Assembly: GCA_002480735.1 (NCBI GenBank)
Contig: DLCS01000108.1
Coordinates: 728 to 7,811 of the forward strand
DNA: 7,084 nt
From: Bacillaceae bacterium UBA7792
GTDB lineage: Bacteria > Bacillota > Bacilli > Bacillales > Cytobacillaceae
Reading direction: 5' to 3'
The translations under genes and the position numbers were made by a program. Below are positions 1 through 6,456 of this stretch, in pieces; position 1 is the first letter of the stretch; each line of letters opens with the position of its first letter. The notes beneath the pieces are model-generated. The model searched no databases, was not told where the DNA came from, and saw only the letters and a list, made by a program, of their open reading frames with translations.

Positions 1-2118
1 TATATCATCAACTGGGATCCTTCAACAAAGACGGCATTATCGGATATTGAGGTTATTTACAAGGATGTTCAAGGTGCCTTCTATCATATGCGATATCCTT
101 TAGCAGATGGGTCTGGGCATATTGAAATTGCGACAACACGCCCGGAAACGATGCTTGGAGACACCGCAGTAGCCGTCCATCCTGAGGATGAACGCTATAA
201 GCATCTGATTGGCAAAACAGTTATTCTCCCAATCGTTGGCCGTGAGATTCCGATTGTCGGGGATGATTATGTTGATATGGAATTTGGTTCAGGAGCAGTT
301 AAGATTACACCAGCACATGACCCGAATGACTTCGAGGTAGGAAATCGTCACAATCTTGAACGCATCCTTGTGATGAATGAAGATGGCTCGATGAATGACC
401 GTGCAGGAAAATACAAGGGAATGGACCGCTTCGAATGCCGCAAGCAAATCGTTAAGGATCTACAGGAACAAGGAGTTCTCTTCAAAATTGAAGATCATTT
501 CCACTCCGTCGGTCACTCTGAACGAAGTGGTGCGGTCGTAGAACCATATCTTTCAACTCAATGGTTTGTAAAAATGCAGCCATTGGCTGATGCAGCGATT
601 GCACTTCAGCACGAGGATGATAAGGTTCATTTCGTACCTGAACGCTTCGAGAAAACATATTTACACTGGATGGAGAATATTCGTGATTGGTGTATTTCCC
701 GTCAGCTTTGGTGGGGACATCGAATTCCTGCTTGGTATCATAAGGAAACAGGTGAGGTACATGTGGACCATGAGCCGCCAGCGGATATCGAGAACTGGGA
801 GCAGGATAAGGATGTATTAGACACCTGGTTTAGTTCAGCACTATGGCCGTTCTCGACAATGGGCTGGCCTGACACGGACTCTGAGGATTATAAGCGCTTC
901 TATCCAACAGCAGCACTCGTAACAGGCTACGATATTATCTTCTTCTGGGTATCCCGAATGATTTTCCAAGGCCTAGAATTCACAGGAGAGAGACCGTTCA
1001 AGGATGTTCTTATTCATGGCTTAGTAAGGGATGCACAAGGACGTAAAATGAGTAAATCACTCGGTAATGGTGTCGATCCAATGGATGTCATCGATAAGTA
1101 TGGGGCCGATTCCTTGCGTTATTTCTTATCCACTGGCAGCTCACCAGGACAGGATCTTCGCTTTAGTATCGAAAAGGTAGAAGCAACTTGGAACTTTGCC
1201 AACAAGATATGGAACGCTTCCCGCTTTGCCTTAATGAATATGAATGGCTTGACCTATGATGAAATTGATTTAACTGGTGAAAAATCAGTTGCTGATAAAT
1301 GGATTCTGACTCGTCTTAATGAAACGATTGAAACGGTTACGAGACTTTCCGACCGCTACGAGTTCGGTGAGGTTGGTCGAGTGCTTTACAACTTCATTTG
1401 GGATGACTTCTGCGATTGGTACATTGAGATGGCAAAGCTGCCATTATATTCAGATGACGAAGCAGCGAAAAAGACAACGCGTTCGATTCTAGCCTATGTA
1501 TTAGACAATACGATGCGTCTCTTACATCCTTTTATGCCATTTATTACGGAGGAAATTTGGCAGAACCTTCCTCATCAAGGGGAATCGATTACAGTAGCCA
1601 AGTGGCCTGAAGTAAGCCCAGAACTAACCGATCATGATGCAGCAGCAGAAATGAAGCTATTGGTTGAGATCATTCGTTCAGTTCGAAATATCCGAGCTGA
1701 AGTAAATACACCATTAAGCAAAAAAATCAAAATGATCGTAAAAGTAAAAGATGACCAAATTCTTCACACATTAGAGAAAAACCGCTCTTACATTGAACGT
1801 TTCTGTAATCCTGAAGAGCTCCAGGTCGGCAAGGATGTTCCAACTCCAGATAAAGCGATGACAGCTGTCGTAACTGGCGCCGAAATTATTCTGCCGCTTG
1901 AAGGACTGATCAATATTGAAGAAGAAATTGCCCGTCTTGAAAAAGAACTCGATAAATGGAGTAAAGAAGTTGAACGGGTACAAAAGAAATTAAGCAATGA
2001 GGGCTTCGTCAAAAAAGCACCTGAAAAAGTTATTGCAGAAGAACGTGCGAAGGAAAAGGATTACCTCGAAAAGAGGGCAACAGTTGAATCGCGTATAAAG
2101 GAATTAAAAGGGGAATAA
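1..2118 (+). CDS. valS: Valyl-tRNA synthetase, 5'-truncated by the window edge
   Basis: Class I aminoacyl-tRNA synthetase that charges tRNA-Val with valine in the cytoplasm and edits mischarged threonine. The frame is open from base 1 ([18 protein letters not shown]), so the gene starts upstream. The 705 residues seen are roughly four-fifths of the usual ~880, and the N-terminal part with the HIGH motif is missing. Visible parts in order: the CP1 editing domain with [10 protein letters not shown] (133-162) and [17 protein letters not shown] (about 286-336); the rest of the Rossmann catalytic domain with [22 protein letters not shown]; the KMSKS loop (1045-1059); the helical anticodon-binding domain (from about [12 protein letters not shown]); and the C-terminal coiled-coil arm rich in Glu/Lys (about 1912-2115) typical of ValRS. 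It ends with TAA, followed by a hairpin at 2138-2168. Any leader T-box would lie outside the window. Nothing suggests damage. Confidence 0.98.
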   Translation, partial: YIINWDPSTKTALSDIEVIYKDVQGAFYHMRYPLADGSGHIEIATTRPETMLGDTAVAVHPEDERYKHLIGKTVILPIVGREIPIVGDDYVDMEFGSGAVKITPAHDPNDFEVGNRHNLERILVMNEDGSMNDRAGKYKGMDRFECRKQIVKDLQEQGVLFKIEDHFHSVGHSERSGAVVEPYLSTQWFVKMQPLADAAIALQHEDDKVHFVPERFEKTYLHWMENIRDWCISRQLWWGHRIPAWYHKETGEVHVDHEPPADIENWEQDKDVLDTWFSSALWPFSTMGWPDTDSEDYKRFYPTAALVTGYDIIFFWVSRMIFQGLEFTGERPFKDVLIHGLVRDAQGRKMSKSLGNGVDPMDVIDKYGADSLRYFLSTGSSPGQDLRFSIEKVEATWNFANKIWNASRFALMNMNGLTYDEIDLTGEKSVADKWILTRLNETIETVTRLSDRYEFGEVGRVLYNFIWDDFCDWYIEMAKLPLYSDDEAAKKTTRSILAYVLDNTMRLLHPFMPFITEEIWQNLPHQGESITVAKWPEVSPELTDHDAAAEMKLLVEIIRSVRNIRAEVNTPLSKKIKMIVKVKDDQILHTLEKNRSYIERFCNPEELQVGKDVPTPDKAMTAVVTGAEIILPLEGLINIEEEIARLEKELDKWSKEVERVQKKLSNEGFVKKAPEKVIAEERAKEKDYLEKRATVESRIKELKGE

Positions 2119-2137
2119 TCTGCTTCTCCATAACAAA

Positions 2138-2168
2138 GAAGACGAATCTAACTTATGGATTCGTCTTC
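2138..2168 (+). terminator. Hairpin after valS, probable weak terminator
   Basis: An 11-bp perfect stem (GAAGACGAATC paired with GATTCGTCTTC) encloses a 9-base loop, 20 bases after the valS stop. A clear T-run does not follow, so termination may be partial and some folC transcription may come from valS. The hairpin lies just upstream of the folC -35 region. Confidence 0.55.
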
Positions 2169-2170
2169 CG

Positions 2171-2198
2171 TGTGTAAAAAATACTTTGATGGTATAAT
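2171..2198 (+). promoter_or_regulatory. Extended -10 sigma-A-type promoter for folC
   Basis: A perfect TATAAT (2193-2198) is preceded by TGG (2190-2192), which makes an extended -10. The best -35 at 16-base spacing is TGTGTA (2171-2176), a poor match, as is common for extended -10 promoters. Transcription would begin near 2205 and give a leader of about 33 nt before folC. Confidence 0.6.
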
Positions 2199-2237
2199 GA
2201 AATCCACAAAAATCCCATCAAAAAAGGTGGATACAAG

Positions 2238-3539
2238 ATGTTTCAAGCGTATGACGAGGCATTACACTGGATTCATTCCCGCTTAAGACTCGGGATTAAG
2301 CCGGGGTTAAAAAGAATGGAATGGATGATGGAAAGACTAGAGCATCCAGAAAAAAAGATAAAAACGATCCACATTGGTGGTACGAATGGAAAAGGCTCCA
2401 CGGTGACGTTCCTGCGTTCCATTTTACAGGAAGCAGGATTGAAGGTAGGAACCTTTACGTCCCCGTATTTCGAGCATTTTAATGAACGAATATCGATCAA
2501 TGGCCATCCAATCAATGATCAAGATTTGATATTGCTAACCAATAAAATTAAGCCATTAGCCGACGAACTCGAGAAAACGGAGCTTGGAGGACCAACCGAA
2601 TTTGAAGTGATCACAGCGATGTCCTTCTACTATTTTGCCTATATCCAACCTGTTGATATAGCTATCTATGAGGTCGGTCTTGGAGGGAGATTTGATTCTA
2701 CCAACATTATTGAACCAATTATTTCGATTATCACAAGCATCGGGCTCGACCACACCAATATTCTTGGAGAAACCTATGAGGAAATTGCCTTTGAGAAGGC
2801 GGGGATCATAAAAAGAAATACTCCTATCCTGACGGGGGTGAAACAAGAAAATGCTTACGAGGTCATTAGGGAGAAGGCGCTGGCAAATGGTGCAGAGCTA
2901 TATCGTTTAGGGGAGCAAATTCAAATTGAGAATCACCACTCCACTGAAAATGGTGAGAAATTCACGATTAAGACTCATCTTGGAACTGTTGAAGAGGTTG
3001 AAATTTCGATGTTCGGGAAGCACCAAACAGAAAATGCCTCGCTCGCAGTTATGGCTGCCCAGCTATTAAAGATAAGTGATGAATCTATTTTTCAAGGCTT
3101 ACACAAGGCCTACTGGCCAGGTAGATTTGATCTAATTTCCATCAACCCCCTAATTATTATGGATGGTGCCCATAATGAGGAAGGGATGGAGACTCTCGTA
3201 GCAGAGCTGCGGAAGCGCTATAAGGAGCGGAAAATCAAGGTTATTTTTGCTGCCCTTGGAGATAAGAAATTAAATAATATGATACGAAAAATTGATTCGA
3301 TTGCAGAGGAAATCACCTTTGTCGATTTTGACTACCCAAGAGCAGCTAGGGCAGAGGACCTCTATGCACTTAGTTCGATAACTCAAAAAAGAATAGCAAA
3401 TGATTGGAAGCAAGCGGTTTTAGAAGAGCTTCGAGCGATAAAGTCCAATGAATTACTTGTTGTAACTGGCTCACTCTATTTCTTGTCTGATGCCAAACCT
3501 TTTATTCAACAACATATTTTCGATAAGAGGGATTCATAA
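2238..3539 (+). CDS. folC: Folylpolyglutamate synthase / dihydrofolate synthase
   Basis: Cytoplasmic Mur-ligase-family enzyme that uses ATP to join L-glutamate to dihydropteroate (making dihydrofolate) and then to reduced folates (polyglutamylation). The 433 residues are the usual length for FolC. The ATP-binding P-loop is GGTNGKGST at residues 47-55. Other family landmarks are FTSPYFEHFNERI, GGPTEFEVITAMSF, YEVGLGGRFDSTN, the ISIITSIGLDHTNILG block, FEKAGIIK, WPGRFD, and the C-terminal-domain motif MDGAHN (residues 308-313). The start at 2238 is set by AAGGTGG at 2224-2230, 7 bases upstream. In Bacillus subtilis folC also follows valS, which supports the call. Downstream, a cyclic-di-GMP gene occupies the place where comC lies in B. 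subtilis. No terminator is visible after the TAA stop, so read-through into the next gene is possible. Confidence 0.97.
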   Translation: MFQAYDEALHWIHSRLRLGIKPGLKRMEWMMERLEHPEKKIKTIHIGGTNGKGSTVTFLRSILQEAGLKVGTFTSPYFEHFNERISINGHPINDQDLILLTNKIKPLADELEKTELGGPTEFEVITAMSFYYFAYIQPVDIAIYEVGLGGRFDSTNIIEPIISIITSIGLDHTNILGETYEEIAFEKAGIIKRNTPILTGVKQENAYEVIREKALANGAELYRLGEQIQIENHHSTENGEKFTIKTHLGTVEEVEISMFGKHQTENASLAVMAAQLLKISDESIFQGLHKAYWPGRFDLISINPLIIMDGAHNEEGMETLVAELRKRYKERKIKVIFAALGDKKLNNMIRKIDSIAEEITFVDFDYPRAARAEDLYALSSITQKRIANDWKQAVLEELRAIKSNELLVVTGSLYFLSDAKPFIQQHIFDKRDS

Positions 3540-3570
3540 GTAAAAATAAGTAAATATGTGTGACAGAAGT

Positions 3571-3600
3571 TTGAAAATTTGATAAACTAATAAATATTAT
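3571..3600 (+). promoter_or_regulatory. Candidate sigma-A promoter for the diguanylate cyclase gene
   Basis: TTGAAA (3571-3576) and TATTAT (3595-3600) each match the consensus at five of six positions, with an 18-base spacer. An overlapping alternative is GTGACA (3560-3565) with TAAACT (3583-3588) at exactly 17 bases. The region is very AT-rich, so chance matches are likely and the choice between the two is open. Confidence 0.45.
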
Positions 3601-3642
3601 CTAAGACTAAAAGACTAATAGAGTATAAGAAATATTAATAAT

Positions 3643-3651
3643 GAGGGAGGG
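3643..3651 (+). promoter_or_regulatory. Ribosome binding site that fixes the start at 3659
   Basis: GAGGGAGGG lies 7 bases before the ATG at 3659. An in-frame ATG at 3641 precedes and overlaps this site, so it cannot use it. The protein therefore begins MINPLYKRI. Confidence 0.8.
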
Positions 3652-3658
3652 AAATGAA

Positions 3659-5371
3659 ATGATAAATCCGCTTTATAAAAGGATTATTTGGCTTCTTTGG
3701 TTCTTTTTAATCTTACCAGGGATTTTTCTAGTATATTATTTCTTCCCTCCTTTAGCAGAGCCCTTTGACATTCATTTACTAGGGTTCCTGGTGCTAACCT
3801 GCTTTGTTGCTAGTACACCGATGATTATCAACAATTCACCGATTTTTTTTATTCAGTGGGTTTCTCTAGCAGTCTTTCTAACATACGGATTATTTGTAGA
3901 AGTGATTTTCATGCAAATCGCAGTTACAATATTGTTTATCCGGATAAAGCTGCCAAAAGAAAGCTGGTATCGGTTTCCTCTGAACTGGGCCATGTTTTTT
4001 CTCGTATCGGTATTGAGTGGGGTTGTCTACTATGCGCTTGGAGGAGCACATGGAATAGATATTGTCTCTAACCCGACAAACTTATTACTAGCGATTATAT
4101 ATGCGCTGACTTATTTTGTCCTAAATCATGTATTCATCACAGCTATTTCTTTTATTCTGCATGGAAATAGGGCAATTTTTGATCAGGCTTTCATTTGGGA
4201 AGCAGTAACAACCACATTAACGATACCAATTGGCTTAATCCTATATATTTTGTATCGGGAAGTCGGTTTGATTTCAATCATTTTTGTTGGAATTCCCTTT
4301 GCAAGCTTATCCGTCATTTTGAATCTTTATCATTCTAGCAATAAGGTGAATAAATACCTTCAACAGGCTGGAGAAATTGGTCATGAACTGGCGGAACGTC
4401 TACAGGTTGTGGAAGTATTGGATTTGTTTCTACAACGGCTCACAGAAATGTTCCCAGCTGATTTTGCTTACATACTGGATGTAGTCGAAGATAAAGAGCT
4501 GCATGTAATTAGAAGTGTCGAAGCGGAGTCTGAAGAACCCGTTGAAATTCGCCCGTTGAAGATGAATGAGGGCATAAGTGGAACAGTCTGGGCCACTAAG
4601 AAAGCGGTTCTCTACCATTCGAGAAAAGAGTGGGAGGACATTGTTCATGGGTATATGCCCGAATCTGTAGAAAGTATCATTTGTGTGCCAATTGTTCGCA
4701 ATAATGAGGTCGTGGCGGTGCTTCTTCTAGCTTCTAAGCAGAAGAGAGCGTACGAGAAAGCCCAGCTGATGATAGTCGATTTGTTAAGCTCTTATTTTGC
4801 TGTGGCCGTTGAAAATGCTCGACATTATGAACAAACGAAAGAAGATAGTGAACGTTGTGCACTAACAAAGCTCTATAATTATCGTTTTATGGAAAAATTA
4901 TTAGTGGAGGAATACAACCTTTTAGAAAGTGGAAATAGACAACAACTTTCAGTCATCCTCCTTGATATTGATCATTTTAAGTCCGTCAATGATGTTTATG
5001 GACATCAAAGCGGCAATGAAATCCTTTGCCAGCTAGCAGACCGTCTGGTTTCCTTGATTGACCAAACCGGTACGGTTGCGAGATTTGGTGGGGAGGAATT
5101 CGTCATCATCCTGCCAGACATCGAAAAGTCATCGGCTCTTAGCATCGCTGAATTTGTCAGGCAGACGATTGCCAATCGGCCCTTTTTACTTTCACAGCAT
5201 ATTGAAGATAACAATAAAGAAATTGCTGTGCAAATCACGGCCTCCATTGGGGTTGCTACTGCCCCTCAAGATGCCGATGATGCCATGTCACTGATTAGGC
5301 ATGCGGATAGAGCTTTATATGTCGGAGCAAAACGGAATGGACGGAATAAGGTTGCGGAGTATGTGAAGTAG
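3659..5371 (+). CDS. Membrane-anchored GAF-GGDEF diguanylate cyclase
   Basis: Probable enzyme making cyclic di-GMP from two GTP at the membrane. With the start at 3659 it has 570 residues. Residues 1-224 are very hydrophobic, with about seven or eight membrane segments and short loops, resembling integral-membrane sensor modules. A short helical linker (225-250) leads to a GAF domain (about 250-395; EGISGTVWATKKAVL, SIICVPIVRNNEVVAVLLLASK). A C-terminal GGDEF domain (about 400-570) follows. Active-site features are intact: D436-I-D-H-F-K for metal, N444-D, and the signature GGEEF at 477-481 (GGEEF is an accepted active variant). The RxxD inhibitory site expected just before the signature is absent (DQTG instead), which predicts no feedback through that site. 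The usual Asp opening the DxLTxLYN motif is Cys400. The ligand is not predictable. The gene ends at TAG, followed at once by a long terminator. Confidence 0.9.
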   Translation: MINPLYKRIIWLLWFFLILPGIFLVYYFFPPLAEPFDIHLLGFLVLTCFVASTPMIINNSPIFFIQWVSLAVFLTYGLFVEVIFMQIAVTILFIRIKLPKESWYRFPLNWAMFFLVSVLSGVVYYALGGAHGIDIVSNPTNLLLAIIYALTYFVLNHVFITAISFILHGNRAIFDQAFIWEAVTTTLTIPIGLILYILYREVGLISIIFVGIPFASLSVILNLYHSSNKVNKYLQQAGEIGHELAERLQVVEVLDLFLQRLTEMFPADFAYILDVVEDKELHVIRSVEAESEEPVEIRPLKMNEGISGTVWATKKAVLYHSRKEWEDIVHGYMPESVESIICVPIVRNNEVVAVLLLASKQKRAYEKAQLMIVDLLSSYFAVAVENARHYEQTKEDSERCALTKLYNYRFMEKLLVEEYNLLESGNRQQLSVILLDIDHFKSVNDVYGHQSGNEILCQLADRLVSLIDQTGTVARFGGEEFVIILPDIEKSSALSIAEFVRQTIANRPFLLSQHIEDNNKEIAVQITASIGVATAPQDADDAMSLIRHADRALYVGAKRNGRNKVAEYVK

Positions 5372-5378
5372 TTTCAAC

Positions 5379-5425
5379 AAAGGCTGTTTTCCAAACATAG
5401 CATAATGTTTGAGGAAACAGCCTTT
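5379..5425 (+). terminator. Long hairpin terminator after the diguanylate cyclase gene
   Basis: The arms at 5379-5398 and 5405-5425 pair over about 20 bp, with one G-U pair and one bulged A (5412), around a 6-base loop (AGCATA). The stem starts with AAAGGCTG and ends with CAGCCTTT, giving the A-rich/T-rich flanks typical of Bacillus terminators. The trailing T-run is short. It starts 8 bases after the stop codon and separates this gene from the toxin-antitoxin promoter. Confidence 0.8.
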
Positions 5426-5429
5426 GATC

Positions 5430-5458
5430 ATGACAGTATTTCTCAAATTGACTATAAT
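5430..5458 (+). promoter_or_regulatory. Sigma-A-type promoter for the toxin-antitoxin genes
   Basis: ATGACA (5430-5435, five of six matches) and a perfect TATAAT (5453-5458) are separated by exactly 17 bases. It lies immediately after the preceding terminator and about 40 bases before the first start codon, so the pair has its own transcript. I see no clear palindromic operator overlapping it. Confidence 0.75.
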
Positions 5459-5495
5459 GAATTCAGGAAGCTAAATTAAAGATGAGGTGAGGTAA

Positions 5496-5726
5496 ATGGA
5501 ACCAATAAAAATTGAACAGGAAGAGGTAATTAAGGCAATTCAATCTGGGAATCCCTACATTCAAGTCGGTAATAGAAAGTTTCTCTTATTCGAGATAGAG
5601 GAAGTCAACAATGCTCAATTCTATGAAGTGGTAGATTCAGAAGAAGAAGACTTATTAATTGCTGCTTTGAACGACCCAAATCCCATATTAACAGAAGAAG
5701 AAATTAGAAAGATGTTAGAGGATTAG
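5496..5726 (+). CDS. Small acidic protein, putative antitoxin of a ParE/RelE-type pair
   Basis: A 76-residue protein that I cannot assign to a named family. It is strongly acidic, with Glu/Asp runs at VVDSEEEDLL and LTEEEIRKMLED. The first half (residues 1-45) reads as a helix followed by beta strands (PYIQVGNRKFLLFEIEEV). The last third is helical, with a segment ALNDPNPILTEEEIRKML of the kind that wraps the toxin in many type II antitoxins. The start is supported by GAGGTG at 5484-5489, 6 bases upstream. It precedes the toxin-like gene with only 4 bases between stop and next ATG, the common antitoxin-first arrangement. No helix-turn-helix or ribbon-helix-helix is evident, so autorepression is uncertain. 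The antitoxin role is inferred from size, charge and position. Confidence 0.65.
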   Translation: MEPIKIEQEEVIKAIQSGNPYIQVGNRKFLLFEIEEVNNAQFYEVVDSEEEDLLIAALNDPNPILTEEEIRKMLED

Positions 5727-5730
5727 GAAT

Positions 5731-6036
5731 ATGATGATCGTGTGGAGAAAATCTGCCATTGATTCCTTGTTAGAACTTGATAGATGGAGGGCATGTATTG
5801 AACTTCCTCCAATTGCAAAATATCTAAAAGAACAGATTCAGACTTATTTCTCTCAGCAGGATTTTTCAGTTTATATTCCAGGACGTCCCGTATTAATAAA
5901 ACATTTGCCTGTCGATCTTAGAATGGTGTTAATTTCGGTAGGAAAAACAACCCCTTATAAAATTTTTTATAGAATTACTTCCTCACATGTTGAAATACTC
6001 TTAATTCGTCATCCTCGGCAAAAATCTCTTGAATAA
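5731..6036 (+). CDS. ParE/RelE-like toxin
   Basis: A 101-residue basic protein with the layout of the RelE/ParE superfamily. It has a first beta strand and long helix (IVWRKSAIDSLLELDRWR, like WSxxAxxDLxEIxxY), a second helix (PPIAKYLKEQIQTYFSQQ), then a beta sheet ending in YKIFYRITSSHVEILLIRHPRQKSLE, which closely follows the ParE ending YRIxYxxxxxxVxIlxVxHxRR. Family members either poison DNA gyrase (ParE) or cleave mRNA on the ribosome (RelE). The C-terminus looks more ParE-like, but the target cannot be fixed from sequence. ATG at 5731 and 5734 are both possible: GAGG at 5718-5721 serves the first at 9 bases, AGGA at 5725-5728 serves the second at 5 bases. It is translationally coupled to the upstream acidic partner. 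No terminator follows. Confidence 0.75.
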   Translation: MMIVWRKSAIDSLLELDRWRACIELPPIAKYLKEQIQTYFSQQDFSVYIPGRPVLIKHLPVDLRMVLISVGKTTPYKIFYRITSSHVEILLIRHPRQKSLE

Positions 6037-6124
6037 GAATTTGGTATACCCCAAGGATATTTTTCTGCTAAACATTCTAACCATACCCTAAAATTTAAAT
6101 TAGATATCAGAACATGCCTATCAT

Positions 6125-6133
6125 GGAGGAGGT
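6125..6133 (+). promoter_or_regulatory. Strong ribosome binding site for the short Rpn-tail protein
   Basis: GGAGGAGGT ends 7 bases before the ATG at 6141, an almost ideal Gram-positive site. Upstream in-frame ATGs at 6114 and 6123 precede or overlap it and have no comparable site, so 6141 is the likely start. Confidence 0.8.
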
Positions 6134-6140
6134 AACGAAA

Positions 6141-6347
6141 ATGAATCATATCGAAACATTCAAAGCAGCCCCAACGATTGCTGGAATACTTGAAAATGTA
6201 AGGCAAGAAGGAAGACAAGAAGGTACTCTAGGCGAGCGCAGAAGGATTGCGATTGAGTTAATACAAAAAGGGATCGACATCCAAGTGGTCGCGGAAACAA
6301 CGAAATTTAGCATTAAGGAAATCAATAAGTTGTTGAAGGAGAGCTAG
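6141..6347 (+). CDS. Short protein matching the C-terminal tail of Rpn/PD-(D/E)XK nucleases
   Basis: A 68-residue protein: a short N-terminal part (MNHIETFKAAPTIAGILENV), a charged hinge with the repeat RQEGRQEG, then a helical unit ending in a helix-turn-helix-like segment (IAIELIQKGIDIQVVAETTKFSIKEINKLL). This EGxxEG hinge plus 'A..LI..G.....A..T..S..EI..L' end is the standard tail of Rpn family recombination-promoting nucleases/putative transposases (normally about 250-330 residues). The PD-(D/E)XK nuclease domain is absent, and I see no recognisable piece of it in the 104 bases between the toxin stop and this start. It could be a remnant of a deleted rpn gene or a free-standing version of the short C-terminal Rpn product that inhibits the full-length nuclease in some E. 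coli rpn genes. The very good ribosome binding site suggests it is translated. It may share the toxin-antitoxin transcript. Confidence 0.65.
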   Translation: MNHIETFKAAPTIAGILENVRQEGRQEGTLGERRRIAIELIQKGIDIQVVAETTKFSIKEINKLLKES

Positions 6348-6380
6348 TCATTATTCATGATTAAAAGGCGTCATATAATA

Positions 6381-6414
6381 AAAAGATGCAGAGGTTTTTA
6401 GCCTCTGCACTTTT
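6381..6414. terminator. Bidirectional terminator between convergent genes
   Basis: The core stem TGCAGAGG/CCTCTGCA (6387-6394 with 6402-6409) has a 7-base loop. Skipping a bulged A at 6386, it extends by AAAAG/CTTTT to 13 bp. Read on the plus strand it ends in CTTTT, and on the minus strand it ends in CTTTTTATTA, so it can stop both the small-gene cluster and the minus-strand cueP gene. Confidence 0.85.
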
Positions 6415-6456
6415 AACGTAAGAAAATTATATTTTAAACACATAACCAGAGTGCTA

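Noticed and set aside
2556..2846. Minus-strand open frame of 96 residues inside folC
   Set aside because: It is a shadow of the folC coding frame, with no start signal or family resemblance.
3603..3617. Direct repeat AAGACTA twice in the leader of the cyclase gene
   Set aside because: Seven-base repeats in such AT-rich leader sequence are expected by chance, and no symmetry or regulator site is evident.
6043..6056. GGTATACC palindrome followed by CCAAGG, considered as a CsoR-type copper operator
   Set aside because: It lacks the symmetric GGGG half expected in a CsoR site, lies between the toxin and the Rpn-tail gene rather than at the cueP promoter, and a palindrome of 8 bases is common by chance.
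6037..6140. Search for a decayed nuclease-domain remnant upstream of the Rpn-tail gene
   Set aside because: One frame reads EFGIPQGYFSAKHSNHTLKF without a stop, but I could not match it to an Rpn domain with any confidence.
6009..6218. Minus-strand open frame of 69 residues across the toxin end and the Rpn-tail start
   Set aside because: It overlaps two supported plus-strand genes, has no recognisable family, and its composition reflects the AT-rich spacer.
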